The notes under the pieces: generated by a model
What the model saw: the letters and a program-made list of their open reading frames with translations, nothing else
The model's database searches: none
What the model was told of the DNA's origin: nothing
Position numbers and translations under genes: made by a program
In this document: one piece after another, positions 21,962 through 33,720 of the stretch
Layout: each line of letters opens with the position of its first letter
Numbering within the stretch: position 1 is the first letter of the stretch
Source: Macrocybe gigantea
Lineage: Eukaryota > Basidiomycota > Agaricomycetes > Agaricales > Callistosporiaceae
Direction: 5' to 3'
DNA: 64,000 nt
Assembly (NCBI GenBank): GCA_011319805.1
Contig: SJRY01000263.1
Span: 124,001-188,000 of the forward strand

Positions 21962-24567
21962 CTAGCTATAGGCAGGAATCGGTTTCGCAGGTTGGGCCGG
22001 ACTGATGCTCATAGCCCCAAGAGATTCACCGAGGCCACCGTCGTCTGCTTTGCGGCCGTCTGAAATCGGGACAGCGAGATGTGCGTCGAAGGCCGGACTG
22101 GATTGACCGAGTGCGTATGCATCGTCATCCGAATCACTATCCTCGTCGTCTTCGTCATCGCCATTGATGGCCACAGATGCCCACTCTCTGTAACACCCTT
22201 GGATGTACACTGCCGATTTTGGTAGCCGATATGGGTCGAAGGGGAAGAAGGTATTGAGCTCCGCGTTCATAGCGCCTTCAAGGAAAACCACAGGAATTCC
22301 GGCTCTTTGTTTCGAGCCGTTTCGCGCGGAAATACGATCATGCCGCTTGTTGGAATCCAATATCGTGTAACAGTAGATGAAATCCGTAGCGTGTGCTGTC
22401 TTCGCGAATTGTGTAACAACGCTAGGAGAACAGATCTTTGAGGACAGGTGAGATCGAGCGTTGATCAGTATGACGGTTGTCTCTCACCTTGAGCGGGTTC
22501 AAGACGGAGTTGACAACCCGGTGCAACACGCTCAACTGAGGCATCCACGTTTTGTTTTGTCTAGCGGGCCCAAGCAACATGTCTTCAACGGCGTCCTCCT
22601 CCTCGAAGAAGTCTCTCCATCGGAAGCAGAAGATCAAAAACACAGCTTGTGCGACGGCGTAAAACATGGTATGCTGCGCCATGCTTCCCAAACCGACGTC
22701 ATCTTCCTTCATGATCTCTTCGACGCTGTCGAGATGAGCATTCAGATATTCGCACAGAACGCCCATGACCCTCCGGGCACCTTCTCTGTCCACGAACGAT
22801 GCTCGGCTGACGAAGCTGCCGATGTACGAAGCGGCGGCAGCGCGAGTGACGAGCGGTGTGTTGTTGTGAGTGGTATTGTCCGCACTGCTTTCAAATAGAG
22901 CTCGGTCGACCAGCATGCCTTGGAATATGTCAGAGAACTCCGGGTCTATCGAAGTATACCAGAACAGAAGAAACTGGGTGTATCTGGATTTAAATGTTCG
23001 AAGGATCGTGCGGTCGAATATGGCTAGCAGCGTGTGGAACTGTGCGCGAAGGAGGGCCTTCGCACGGTCTGTGATTGGGGATTCATCACGAGGAGTGGAT
23101 GGTGCCGAGGCCATTTCCATGTGCTGATTTGGGATAGGGGGTTCGTCCTCTGATGCCAGTGATGAAGAGGGTAGGAGATCTGACGATGGTATTGACGGAA
23201 AGTCGGGAAGCGGGGAACTATGATCTCTCGAAGACTGCTCCAGGGGAGACGTTAGGGATGACGAATATGTGTATTTGAAATGCTTAAACAGGAGGTCGAG
23301 TATGCAATCGAGCTTTTCAACCATCTCTTGAATGTGTCCGACATCTGTGGGGATTTCAGGAGGCGGCTTGTCGTCCATGTCACCGGCGTCGGAAGAGATA
23401 TCGCTCAAATCATCGTTCTCATCATCATCGTCGTCGGTGTCTTCTTCCCCGGTTATTTTCTTGCCGAGGTCTATCTGGAAAACATCATGGTCTTGTGTTC
23501 TAGGACACTCTTCAGGCTCATCTATTTCAATTTGAATCTCGACCTATCGTCGCCGATCATGAGGAGAGTGACTGGTAGCCTTTGAAAATGAACACTCACA
23601 TCGATTTGAATAGCGCGATCAACGACGGTGGCGAGGATCTTATCCGACAGCTCCGGACAATAAGTGGATATGCGTAGCAGATTCCTAATGTATGTTGATT
23701 GCGCGATGAGGTTCTGACGCTTATGAGGAAAATTTCGGACGAGAAGAGGTTGGAGCGTTGAAGGTAGAGTCGGGATCAGCGACAGAAGATGCTTGAGCAG
23801 GTAATGGATCCTCTCGTAGATTGTACCACGAGTGAGCGGGCTCGACGAGCTTTCAGGTCCACCTGAGTAGAGAGCTTTTATACCAGATTCTTTGAAAGCA
23901 GTTATGGATCGACCGTGGCCACGAAATAGAAGGACGCACGATGGGTCAACCCCTGAGTGACCTTTCCGAGGACAAGGGATAGATATTCAGGTTTTGCGCT
24001 CAATAATACACCGATGAAGAGGGTGTATGACTTGACAGTCGCAGTGTCCAAGGTGATCCATGGCAGATTCACAATGGCATTGACGAGGGGTACGTGAAGG
24101 CGGTCGAGGCGCGAGACGACGTGCGAGAGGGCAGATATCCATAGCCGCAATTGGGCAAGCTGTGGTGCGCCCTCTCCGACTGGAGCCTTGATGTTGAACT
24201 GGTCGACCAGCTCATTAAATGGATCGCTATTGCCCTGTAATGAAAGGGTCAATATCCTGGTCGCGTGCCCATCGATATCAACATCACTTACGACGAGTCT
24301 CTGCTGCAGTGCATTTTCCACGAATGCAAGATACATGTCCTTGCGAAACTTTTCTTCTTGTCTGATCCTCGAGTTTGTTGCAATGGGACGACGAATCATG
24401 AGCGATGAAGAAGGCGTCGTCGAAGGTTTCTTTGGTGCCGATGGCTTGAAGTTGTCGAGGGAGGGTTTCGCTTGGTAGGCCAAGTCCATGAACCTAACGT
24501 TCAAGGACTTGGGGCCGGATTTCGGAGTCCTCTGGTTAAACTGGGAATGGCGCGAATGCGGGTCCAT
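21962..24567 (-). CDS. RRN3: RNA polymerase I initiation factor RRN3/TIF-IA
   Basis: RRN3 bridges Pol I and the rDNA promoter-bound core factor and is the growth-regulated step of rRNA synthesis. The start is the ATG at 24567 (MDPHSRHSQFNQRTP). The first exons carry EEKFRKDMYLAFVENALQQR and DPFNELVDQFN, then the HEAT-like helices LRLWISALSHVVSRLDR and PWITLDTATVKSYTLF. The large exon at 22422-23408 has the typical LDCILDLLFKHFKY, LLAIFDRTILRTFKSRYTQF, AASYIGSFVSRASFV and QAVFLIFCFRWRDFF. The last exon has FFPFDPYRLPKSAVYIQ and an acidic C-terminus rich in Asp and Ser. About 690 residues, close to family length. An acidic Asp/Glu stretch before 23408 matches the regulatory loop known in the family. 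It is divergent from NDUFB9, with 168 bp between the two ATGs. Confidence 0.9.
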
Positions 24568-24735
24568 CGCGACACTGACCAAACTCAGAAAATCGTCGAC
24601 ACAGCTCTGCAACAAACGAAATTTTGAGCGATTATGTCAGCGTGATTTGGAGCCCAAACAGGCAAGCGGGTGTTCACGATTTCGGACGGGTTGCACACCG
24701 CACCATAATTTCTATCCTCTATAGTGTCCGTGACG
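24568..24735. promoter_or_regulatory. Compact divergent promoter, RRN3 and NDUFB9
   Basis: 168 bp lie between the two start codons. I see no consensus TATA box on either strand, so it is probably a nucleosome-free bidirectional promoter. Confidence 0.5.
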
Positions 24736-25304
24736 ATGTCGGCACCGACACCCTTCTCATCCGCGCATAGACTATACGTCAAGTCGCTGTACAAGCGCTA
24801 CCTCACCAATGCACTAGACTGGACAGTGAGAAGAGATATCTGGAGAGCTCAAGCGCTGCAGATAAGAGCCGAGTTTGAGCGCAACCGGTGCGTCGTTTTC
24901 GCGGATTGTCCGTGAAATCAAGTTCACTGTGTACGTTATGAACTTCAGAAATGTACATGACCCCCGAGCGTTGGCTGCCATCCTAGAGAAGGCCGAGGCG
25001 GACCTTGCTGAGAGGAAACATCCTGACCCATATATCCGTAGGTCCTTTTGTTGGACGTATTGCAGGGGGGTCTTCACCGAAATGTGTACTTTTCTAGCTC
25101 CTCTGTTCCCGGGCGGAACAAAATGGTATGTTCCTTCCAGCCCCATCTTAACGCTGTAATTGACGACGGTTTCTTTTCAGGGAACGCAATATTCCGGTAC
25201 GAATATCCATCTCTCTCGTCGAATCCATGATTTGATACGTGTTACAGCCTCCACTAGGACCCGTTTTCGACCACGAAGCTGCAGCGGCCGAGCATGATCA
25301 TTGA
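24736..25304 (+). CDS. NDUFB9: Mitochondrial complex I subunit NDUFB9 (LYR protein)
   Basis: Five small exons give about 110 residues: start ATG at 24736 (MSAPTPFSSAHRLYV), the LYR-type helix HRLYVKSLYKRYLTNALDW, RNVHDPRALAAILEKAE, then PLFPGGTKWERNIPPP and the end FDHEAAAAEHDH, with the stop at 25302-25304. Every junction is in phase (for example AAC CG/A AAT at the first intron). One exon is only 16 nt (about 25182-25197). The product is an accessory subunit of the membrane arm of respiratory complex I, which binds the mitochondrial acyl carrier protein through the LYR fold. PAH1 starts 175 bp downstream on the same strand. Confidence 0.9.
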
Positions 25305-25479
25305 GGTCCATGAGAACGGGCGCTGCTACGTAGATAGCTACAATAAATACACTTGGAGTTTTACTGGATGGGGTAACCTCGTCGAACACGTGCCTCTCCC
25401 CAATCTATTTATCGAACGAGGACGCATAACTCTCCTTCCGCGACTGCAGACCCTCTCCTCGTCCGTCTGCTCAGACACC

Positions 25480-28400
25480 ATGAATTACCTTCGCGGCGCT
25501 GTCAACGCTATCAGCGTGCCGTATCAGTACTACAAGGACATCAATCCTTCCACGCTTACTGGTGCAATCGACGTCATCGTCATACAGCGCCCCAGTGGCG
25601 ATGGTGGCTCCGAGCTTGCTTGCTCCCCTTTCCACGTCAGATTCGGGAAATGGCAAGTACTGCGACCGATCGACAAAAAGGCATGTCGTTCGCCTCTTGT
25701 TTCTTATTCGCGGCTGAATCCCATGTCGTAGGTCAGCGTGTCTGTCAATGGAAATGTCATTCCGTACAGCATGAAGATTGGCGAGGCTGGTGAAGCCTTC
25801 TTTGTGTTCGAGACGGACGCCGATGTCCCGACAGACCTCATTACTAGCCCAATCCTTTCACCGGTTCTCACTGGAGCGGACAGGGATGTCGACGTCGTAA
25901 AACCAGAGATAGGGTCTGGGCGAAGTCGTGGCGCAGGACCTCGTCGAGAAGACACATCTGCCCCTGTGGAACCGCCTCATACCTTGGAACCCGACTTCCT
26001 CGATCTAGATGGTGCCTCCACCGAGGAACTCGCCAAACCACCAAACATCACAAACATCACACCTAGGCAAGGTCATGTTCGTCCAGCATACATTGACAAA
26101 TTTCCCACTTCCATCAGTCAACCTCGCATCAACTTGCCTTCGCCTCCCCTGACACCGACACTTCCTCCACATGGCCATACTCAGTCGATGGATATCCAAG
26201 ACCAGCAAGTCGATGCGGCCTTGAAGTCCGTTGGAAAGCAGTCGCACCCTCCCAAGGTGGAATACCGGAAAGGTACGGGTTTCGATCAGCTGGAACGGGG
26301 CTGCATCTCATGCATGAACAGATATCGCACTCGATGTCGAGGGTTATCATGCTCACGGTCGAGAGAGATCTGACCGAACAATTCGACCAACCAATGAAGA
26401 CCTGCCTTCTCCACATTGTGAGCTTGATTTTTATATGGAATCGCAGGACATGTCTGACCCGTGCATTCTCCGTTCTCTAGCTCATGCATCCGACTCCCCG
26501 CAAGATCACCACTTACAATCGACGTCTGCATTTGAATTCCCATCTTTTCGTGCTACATCGGAACCGCCCCCAGATCTCGAAGATCGCCATGAACATTCCT
26601 CACCATCTCTTGATCAGGACCATAGCCCATCATCATCATCTGTGCCATCCGGCGAATCTCCTAGACAGGAATACTCATGGGAATGGGGTGCGTTTCCTCA
26701 GCGATCGCCCTTAAGTCCATCGTTCAGTAGGGACGTCAGGTTCGACAATCCGTCATCCAGATTGCGGAATAAGGGCAAGGGTAGGGAGATGGAGGTGGAC
26801 CACAAGGAGCTCGATGACGTGACACGCACAAGAACGCGCAGCGTTCCTCCTGCGGCCAAAGGAGTTCCAAGAAGGAAGAGAAGACACACGATTGTCAGTG
26901 ATGAATATGGCACCGATGGTTCAAGCGATGGCGGTTATCCCGACAGAGGGCTGGTTGAAATTCTCGACTTCGGAAACGGAGGGAAGCTCGATACCCGCGA
27001 TGAGGATCCGACAAGATTCATTCTGTCTATCAACGACAAACGGATTCCATTTGAGCTGAGTTTAGTGGACGCGAAGGACAGGAGCCCAGAACCGTTGTCA
27101 GAGCCAGAGGAGATAGGCGACGGCGAACTGGAGAGTCACCATCGACGATACCCGCATCGAAGGAAGCGATTCCTTGATTGTGCCAGCGAGATGGAAGCCG
27201 CTGAGCTGTTCGCACACGGGAAAGTCGACTATCATACGTTCCTGCGCGATGAAAGTCTCGTCAATGATCCAAGACTAGTGGTACGATGGGCAGGCGAACA
27301 GTAAGTTGTAACATGTAAATGACTACTTTCATGTGCGTATAATTAATCTGAACTCCAGATACATCACACGGGAAGATGGCTCGCCGTTGATGCAAGCACT
27401 AGTTCAATGGCGTCAAGCTGCCCTTTCACGCGAGGCGCGCTCGGCAGACCATCGTTGTCTGTCGCCACCCCCGAAAGAAGAATCTCATGACACGGTTGGC
27501 GAACAGATTCCTGAAAGACAAAACCACTCAAGATCAAAATCCGAGCCCCCAGAAAAACCGCCAAGTAAACCTTCATCATCTTGGTCACAGTGGTGGAGCA
27601 GAGGACGGCGCACGACCAAAATGGACAACGAGGTCGGGTTAGGCGAACCCAGAGAGTTGGCGACCACCAAGGCGGACCGGCTAGCCTTGCGGTCAACGAG
27701 TTCGGCGCCAGCTGAAGTGAGCTTTGACTGTATTGTAGTCAAACTGCTCCATTGACCTTCCCGTCTTACAGGAGTCGACTCTCGCAGCCAAGAAGGTACG
27801 AGCCAAGGACGTCCAACCTGCTAGTTCAGCCCCTGCATTGCCCTCCACACCCATCCTTTCTCCTGAGAGACCTTCTACTCCTGTCACCGAGACCAAACGA
27901 AGATACGCCAAGACATTACGACTAACATCGGATCAACTTGTATGTTCAGTGTCACTTTAAAACGTTCCTTGTCATGACCCTTCCTGCAGAAAACTCTTAA
28001 TTTAAAACCTGGGCCCAACACAATCACGTTCTCTTTAACTTCAACTGGGGCGGTCGCATGCACTGCGCGGATATTTCTATGGGATTCTTCGGATCTTATA
28101 GTCGTTTCGGATATTGACGGGACAATTACAAAGTAGGGTCTTTCCGTCTCGTTGAAGAATGTTTACCTGATCTTATATTCAAAGATCGACGGCTTGGGTC
28201 ACGTTTTCGCCATGATTGGGCGAGATTGGACACATGTCGGTGTAGCGAAGTTGTATACCGACATTGCTCGGAACGGCTACAAGATCATGTACCTCACCTC
28301 TCGCGCCATCGGACAGGCAGATTCCACCCGTTATTATCTCAAGGGCATCAAACAAAATAATTACCAGCTGCCGGAGGGTCCTGTCATCATGAGTCCCGAT

Positions 28401-29470
28401 CGGTTGATGGCTTCTCTTCATCGGCAAGTGCTGTATTATCTCCACTACAGGACTCGTTCGCTCATCATCCGGGTATAGTGAAGTGATAATGCGCAAGCCC
28501 GAACTGTTCAAGATGGCTTGCCTGCGAGATATTCAACGCTTATTCGGCGACGCATCCCGAAATCCCTTCTACGCAGGGTTTGGCAATCGCATCACGGATG
28601 CGCTTTCATACCGGAGCGTCAATGTGCCTAGCGCGCGCATATTCACAATCGATTCTACTGGAGAGGTCAAGATGGAGCTCCTAGAGTTGGCAGGATACAA
28701 GTCTTCGTGAGCACGTGAACATGGATGTGTATTATGGGATGACTGACTGGACGTAGGTATATCCATATGACAGACCTCGTGGACCAAATGTTCCCGCCCA
28801 TACATCGGAAGTGGGCGCCAGAGTTCACAGATTTCAACTACTGGAAGCCCCCTGTGCAAGATTTTCCCTTGCCGGACCTCTCGCCACCTTCTCCCGCACT
28901 GAGTGCGCGCTCCGACACGTCCAATCAAAGCGCATTGGCGAGGCTGAGAAATTTCAGCCTGGTCGGAAACAGACAATCGTCTAAAGTGTATGCCTCAACA
29001 CGCGGGAACAGCTCTTCTCCGCCAGCTGTGAACGGTTTCAATAGTTCCTCGGCGGAATCGGATTCGCGAAACGGCCAGGCGCTTCAAATGTCGTCGCTGG
29101 AAAGGTTGAGCAGCACTCTTGTATCTTCCGTGAGTAGTGGAAGCTGGAAGCGAAGCATCAGTCCCTCGTCGTTCTCGTCGACCTCGTACGAAGATTCGGA
29201 ATCCGAAGAGGGCGAAGGGAAGGGGCGATGGATGGGGAAGGTAAGAAGAGACGGCGCGAGAGGCGGAGGAGTATGGCGAGCATGCCAGGGACTCTGGATG
29301 ATCGGCATTTCGAGTTTGATGATGATGAAGAAGAGGTTCGGTATGAAGTCGGGTCTGTCGCAACGGGAGATGAAGGCGAGCTGGATCATATGGTGGGGGA
29401 CGCGGAGGACGGCGACTTTGATGAAGATCTTCTGGCTGCCGGAGAGATGAAAGACGTGCCGTTCCTTTGA
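25480..29470 (+). CDS. PAH1: Lipin, Mg-dependent phosphatidate phosphatase
   Basis: Dephosphorylates phosphatidate to diacylglycerol at the ER/nuclear membrane, controlling membrane versus storage lipid. The N-LIP domain begins at the ATG at 25480 (MNYLRGAVNAISVPYQYY) with an amphipathic helix. A long Ser/Pro-rich middle includes the acidic block YSWEWGAFPQ and the basic patch RRKRRH. The C-LIP catalytic domain reads DIDGTITKSDGLGHV (DxDxT) at about 28113-28195, then DWTHVGVAKLY, YLTSRAIGQAD and GFGNRITDALSYR. Exons before YMESQDMSD join across GTACGG..AACAG (about 26273-26320). Near 29205-29227, in a G/A-rich run, the frame must gain one base to reach the expected acidic C-terminus ending AGEMKDVPFL at 29470; otherwise the protein runs on to 29450 in a wrong frame. 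About 1,140 residues. No membrane span; regulated by phosphorylation in known homologues. Confidence 0.92.
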
Positions 29471-29714
29471 GGTGGATGTCGATGGGCGCACAGCGATCTG
29501 CTTCAACATAGACTAAGACTAGAATAGATGACTGATTTCTTTCACCAGGAATACCGATACACTAATTATCCTATTCCCATACAGTGTAAAATGGTATAAG
29601 TAATCCGTATCACTGAGCAGTAGAACCAAGTTGAAAGAATGATGACTTACGTAAGGCGGCTCAGCGTCGTTCCTCCTCGTCCTCGACGCTCACGATCATC
29701 CTTTACGAGCAGTG

Positions 29715-31045
29715 ATGACCTCTGAGGCACGGCACACTCGCATAACCTTCCCAGAACCGCTCAGTGTCGGTCCTTCACGTCAAGGAACCCCTTATCCAGG
29801 AACAGCAGGATTGTTGGCACCTTCGGAGCCAGAAGACGCTATCGTACCTCCACAGAGCGCGGTGCTTTACAAAGCCGGCAGAGGCGCCTTCAACATCGAT
29901 CCAGACTCGCCGTTCCTTGAAGTAGGCGCTTCAGAGGTGCAGCAGGCGACCGTTGCAGGCGACGATCGCGAACGATTTGTGGGCGGATTCCTCCCCCGGT
30001 TGAGGAGGCTTTTCAAATCGTACCGTCATCCGTCCGGGAGACGAGCTGCCAAGGAGGAGCAGGAGTATTTCGCGCCTATTCCGATCACACGAGCGCCTCC
30101 TGAGAATCGATTTGCGAGTCCTCCCCATTCATCACATTATTCAATCCCACCACCGCCCACCATCACATCTGTCCTCAGCCAATCTACGGCACAGGCTGCT
30201 GCGCAACCTCACCCTCCTCCCCTCCGCCCTCGTCGCCAGCTCAGACAAGACAGCACCCCTCGCGCATCCCGCCACCACCTCCCTCTGAAGCTGGACGAGA
30301 GTCGGACGACATGTACCAAGATGGCGAGACGACCGTGGTGGGCCACGAAGGCCTACCGCAACCAGCAACCTCGCAGTCCCCCGTATACGTGTCTCCCGAG
30401 CTCGGCCCTGATTACGCAAAGATGGAGTCGCCATCACCGGCTCCATCGTCGATCTCCACGTTCTCGGCGTACATGGATCGCGTCCGCAAGTTTTTCCACG
30501 ACATCAACGAGCTTCCATGGGTTGCAGAACGCATCACTGTGGACTACTATCCGGGACAAAATAACAAGCGGCGAGCTCGGCCTCGCCCGCCTGGTCCTCC
30601 GCCCCCAAGGCCTGTCATGTCCTGGTACAACCGGCAGCCCGTCCAGCAGCAGCGCCCGCAGCTCGACCTTCTCGCATCGCCGCCGCGCCCTCAAGTCATC
30701 TTTCGGACGGCGGAGCCAGGCGAGGACGTGAGCAGCCTCCCAATCGCGGCCGTCGTCATGGCTCCGAATCCTGAAGCTCAGGCTCAGGCTCAGGCTCAGA
30801 CCCAGACTCAGACTCAGACTCAAGCGCGAGTGCAATTGAATGCATCGCCGTCGTCATCGTCCTCCTCCTCACCTTCTCCAATCCCTTTCACCACCCCAGA
30901 TTGGGCCAAGCGCAGAACACGGCCGGCTGGTTATGGAAAGTATCCCACTGGCTATGTCCCTCCTGGACAACAAGATGCTGTGGCCGCGCAATATCGAGGC
31001 CTGGCCATTCATGCCGTCACTCAACCTTCAACACTAGCCCTCTGA
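29715..31045 (+). CDS. Pro/Ser-rich protein of unknown function
   Basis: The open frame from the ATG at 29715 (MTSEARHTRITFPEPL) has blocks such as YPGTAGLLAPSEPEDAIVPP and FVGGFLPRLRRLFKSYR. A second frame then carries PLPQPATSQSPVYVSPE, FSAYMDRVRKFFHDIN, LPWVAERITVDYYPGQ and the end GLAIHAVTQPSTLAL at 31045. Both frames look coding; the switch falls near 30195-30215 and again requires one missing base, so I read a single protein of about 443 residues. A (AQ)n/(TQ)n tract lies near 30776-30830. Similar proteins seem widespread in Agaricomycetes, but I know no function. The conserved FSAYMDRVRKFF and LPWVAERITVDYYPGQ blocks are the parts most likely to matter. No membrane span or signal peptide. 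Confidence 0.65.
30776..30826 (+). repeat. CAGGCT/CAGACT hexanucleotide repeat
   Basis: Tandem CAGGCT units pass into CAGACT units, encoding Ala-Gln then Thr-Gln dipeptides inside the Pro-rich protein. Length polymorphism is likely. Confidence 0.85.
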
Positions 31046-31429
31046 CAGTCTTATATCTATTCTCTTCATCTCGCGATTGAAATACCCTCCAAAGTGATAC
31101 CTTTCCGGACCTATATCTTTCATGCTTCATGTCGCCCACGTACCAAGAGATGTGATCAGAGATCACTTCATGTCATTGTCACTTCAGGAAATTTGCACGA
31201 AACAAAGTCACTGCAACCACCATCACTTTTGCTGTATATGCATATGTAACTCGTCATTTGACAAAGCTTTTCTTATTCTTTTCCCTTCCTTCTCGTTGTA
31301 TCTATACGGACCGAGTAGCATACAATTAGTCAGTTGCGTTGATTTGCCCTTGAAAATTAGTAGTATAATATATCTGCATTGCATTGAATCGTCTCTTTTT
31401 TTTGGCGGCTGATGTCCAGGAAGGCAACG
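31046..31429. other. Convergent intergenic stretch
   Basis: Space between the 3' ends of the Pro-rich gene (+) and BDP1 (-). A/T-rich, no gene seen; it should hold both 3' UTRs. Confidence 0.5.
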
Positions 31430-33570
31430 TTATGGTTGAAAGTCACCGACATCGCCGATGACCAAAGCTCCATCGTCGGTGGACTTTTTTCTTGCTGGCC
31501 GCTTTCTCTGCGGTTCCGGCTTTGCAGTTTCGCCGTTGGGTGGAGCCGCAGTAGTACCCCCGGAGTGGGCGACGCTGCGGGGAGGTGGGGCGCGAATCTC
31601 TGGCACAGGTCCCGAGAAATCTTTTCCCGTCATGCGAGATAACGTGTTCATGTCTGCCATTGACACAACAACATTAGTGTTCCGTCCGTCACAGAGAGAT
31701 CGGTGGACAGACGCACCGACTGGAATTCTATGGCTCAGACAGTAATTGATCCTCGCGTGGTTTCTTTTGTCCTCTGCTTTGAATTTGTTTTTGCACGATT
31801 TCCTGTCTCTCCCCGGAAGGACATATGCGATGAGCTCGTAATTCTCGCCGTATTGCATGAGGGCCTAGCCAAATAAAATGTCAGGCCTGACCGACTTTTC
31901 TTAGTGGAACAACAACGTACATCGTAGAACATTTCCGTCTCCTCAGCGGTCCACCGCGACCCACGGTATCGTTTGCCGTACGTCCCCGAGTTGACAAACT
32001 TGGTATAATCCGACTCGACGACATGCGTGTAGTTCTCCGCCGGCTCTGCGACCTCGCGATCGACCACAAGCGATTCCTCGTCGATCACGGTCTCACCGTT
32101 GGGCCCGATCCGCACCTGGACATTGAACCGACTCGTCTCCAAGTCCTGCGTGTAATCAAACTCCTCATTCTCGTCCGGAAGCGCCGCAGCGGCGGGTGCT
32201 CCGCCCGCGGACGGAGCTCTGAGACCCGACGGCGCGGGCGTCCCTGCGGCGCTGTGCGGGGCAGACGTGGATGGGGCGTTTTCTTCGACTTCATTGCCAT
32301 CTTCTTCCCTCCCATACTTCTTGCGTTCCATCACGACCCTCATTCGCGCTCTCTTCTCCCTGTTCTGCGCCTTCCATGCAGCATGATTGCTCACAATCTC
32401 CGCCGCTCGGCTGCTCACTCGCCCTTGGCCCGTGTCGGAGCACAGGGCAGCCATCGTCACGATGGTCGGATCGATCTCCTCCCCTGGATCGGCGTGAGGA
32501 TCATACGGTGGCATAGACGGTTTGCGGGGCCTCGGTGTCACGCTGGCTGCTCTCTTGTTGCGCTTCCTTCCTTGCGTGTCCGAACCATACCCGTCGGCGA
32601 CCTCCGTTTCCTCTGAAGAAACTTTTCTCTTACGTTTCGCTCTTGTTTTCGCTACAGACAAACCGGTTTCAGACGCCGGAAGCGTGTCCCGCGATGACTT
32701 TCGTCGCTTCGCAGGCCTCTCGGCGGAATCAATTCTCTGGGCATGCGTGATCGCATTATCTGCAGGTGCATTAGGTATAATTGAGGATGACACGTCTGCG
32801 GGCGAAATGGCTGGGGGCTTGAAAATGTTTTCAGATGAGGCAGGGGCGATAATCGAGGGAACATTGCTTGCGGCAGAACGATGCAAAATGTTCGGAGGTG
32901 CGAGCGATGGAGTTGCAGCTGGAGGCAGCGTAGAAGACGGAGCGGCAGTTTGCAGTGGTGGCGGTCGTTGGGACTCAGAATTCGGAGAAGGACGTGAAGC
33001 GACTCTCGGCACAGATGGTGAGCGAATAGAAATGCCACCTACCGCGATCGGGGTAGGGCCTGACTGGTTAATTACTATCGGTGGAGCGTGTGTCTGTCGT
33101 ACGTGTTGCGAGGAAGTAGACGCGGAAGCAAGACTGGGTATCGCTGTCTGTGAAGTGGAGGATATCAAAATTGGCGGACGCGGTGATTCGTGACGGGTCG
33201 TTGTCGTCATAAGAGTTGGAGGCACGGAACCAAGCCGATGAGGATGTTCCTGCTGTGATGCGGGCAATGGTTCTAGCGAAGCTTGTCTGGCGATCTGCTC
33301 AGGTGTCGGTTCAGGCTGACGGACCGGAACGGTCGCGGGAGGAGGCATCGAGGAGGCATCCGACACAGTCGTTGCATTTCGCTGACTTGAGGCAATAGCA
33401 GGCGTTTCCGCAGGCACTGAGGCTTGCCGGATGCCCTCTCCGGTTGGTTGGCGGGACCGGGTCTTCGCTACTGGTCGAAAGACTGGGCCACCCTTCTCTG
33501 TATCGCAAACTGGGTCAAGAAGAAGAAAACTGAGGACAAAGACGAGCGACTGACGGACTCTGCTGGTCAT
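31430..33570 (-). CDS. BDP1: TFIIIB subunit BDP1 (B''), SANT/Myb protein
   Basis: BDP1 completes TFIIIB with TBP and BRF1 and opens promoters for RNA polymerase III. The ATG at 33570 (MTSRV) probably splices across GTCAGT..ATACAG to KGGPVFRPVAKTRSR, the usual Bdp1 N-terminal motif. A long Ser/Pro/Thr-rich region with nuclear basic patches follows (AKTRAKRKRKVSSEE, GRKRNKRAA). The conserved core is NSGTYGKRYRGSRWTAEETEMFYD, then after an intron ALMQYGENYELIAYVLPGRDRKSCKNK, the extended SANT domain at about 31800-31990. The tail is basic (KPEPQRKRPARKK) and ends GDVGDFQP at 31430. About 670 residues. It is convergent with the Pro-rich gene on one side and tandem to the formin on the other. Confidence 0.9.
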
Positions 33571-33720
33571 GGATTGGGACGAAGCATAAATTTCCTGGAA
33601 AACGATGATAAGACAAATCCACAAAAATTCAGAGTCATACCAAATCAGTCATTTGTTTGGTTCAAATGGTCATAATATTCAATCGTAAATATTCACAAAT
33701 AGATCTACACACATGTGAAC

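Noticed and set aside
30434..30835. Minus-strand frame with a Ser/Leu repeat
   Set aside because: Mirror of the CAGGCT/CAGACT repeat in the plus-strand Pro-rich gene.
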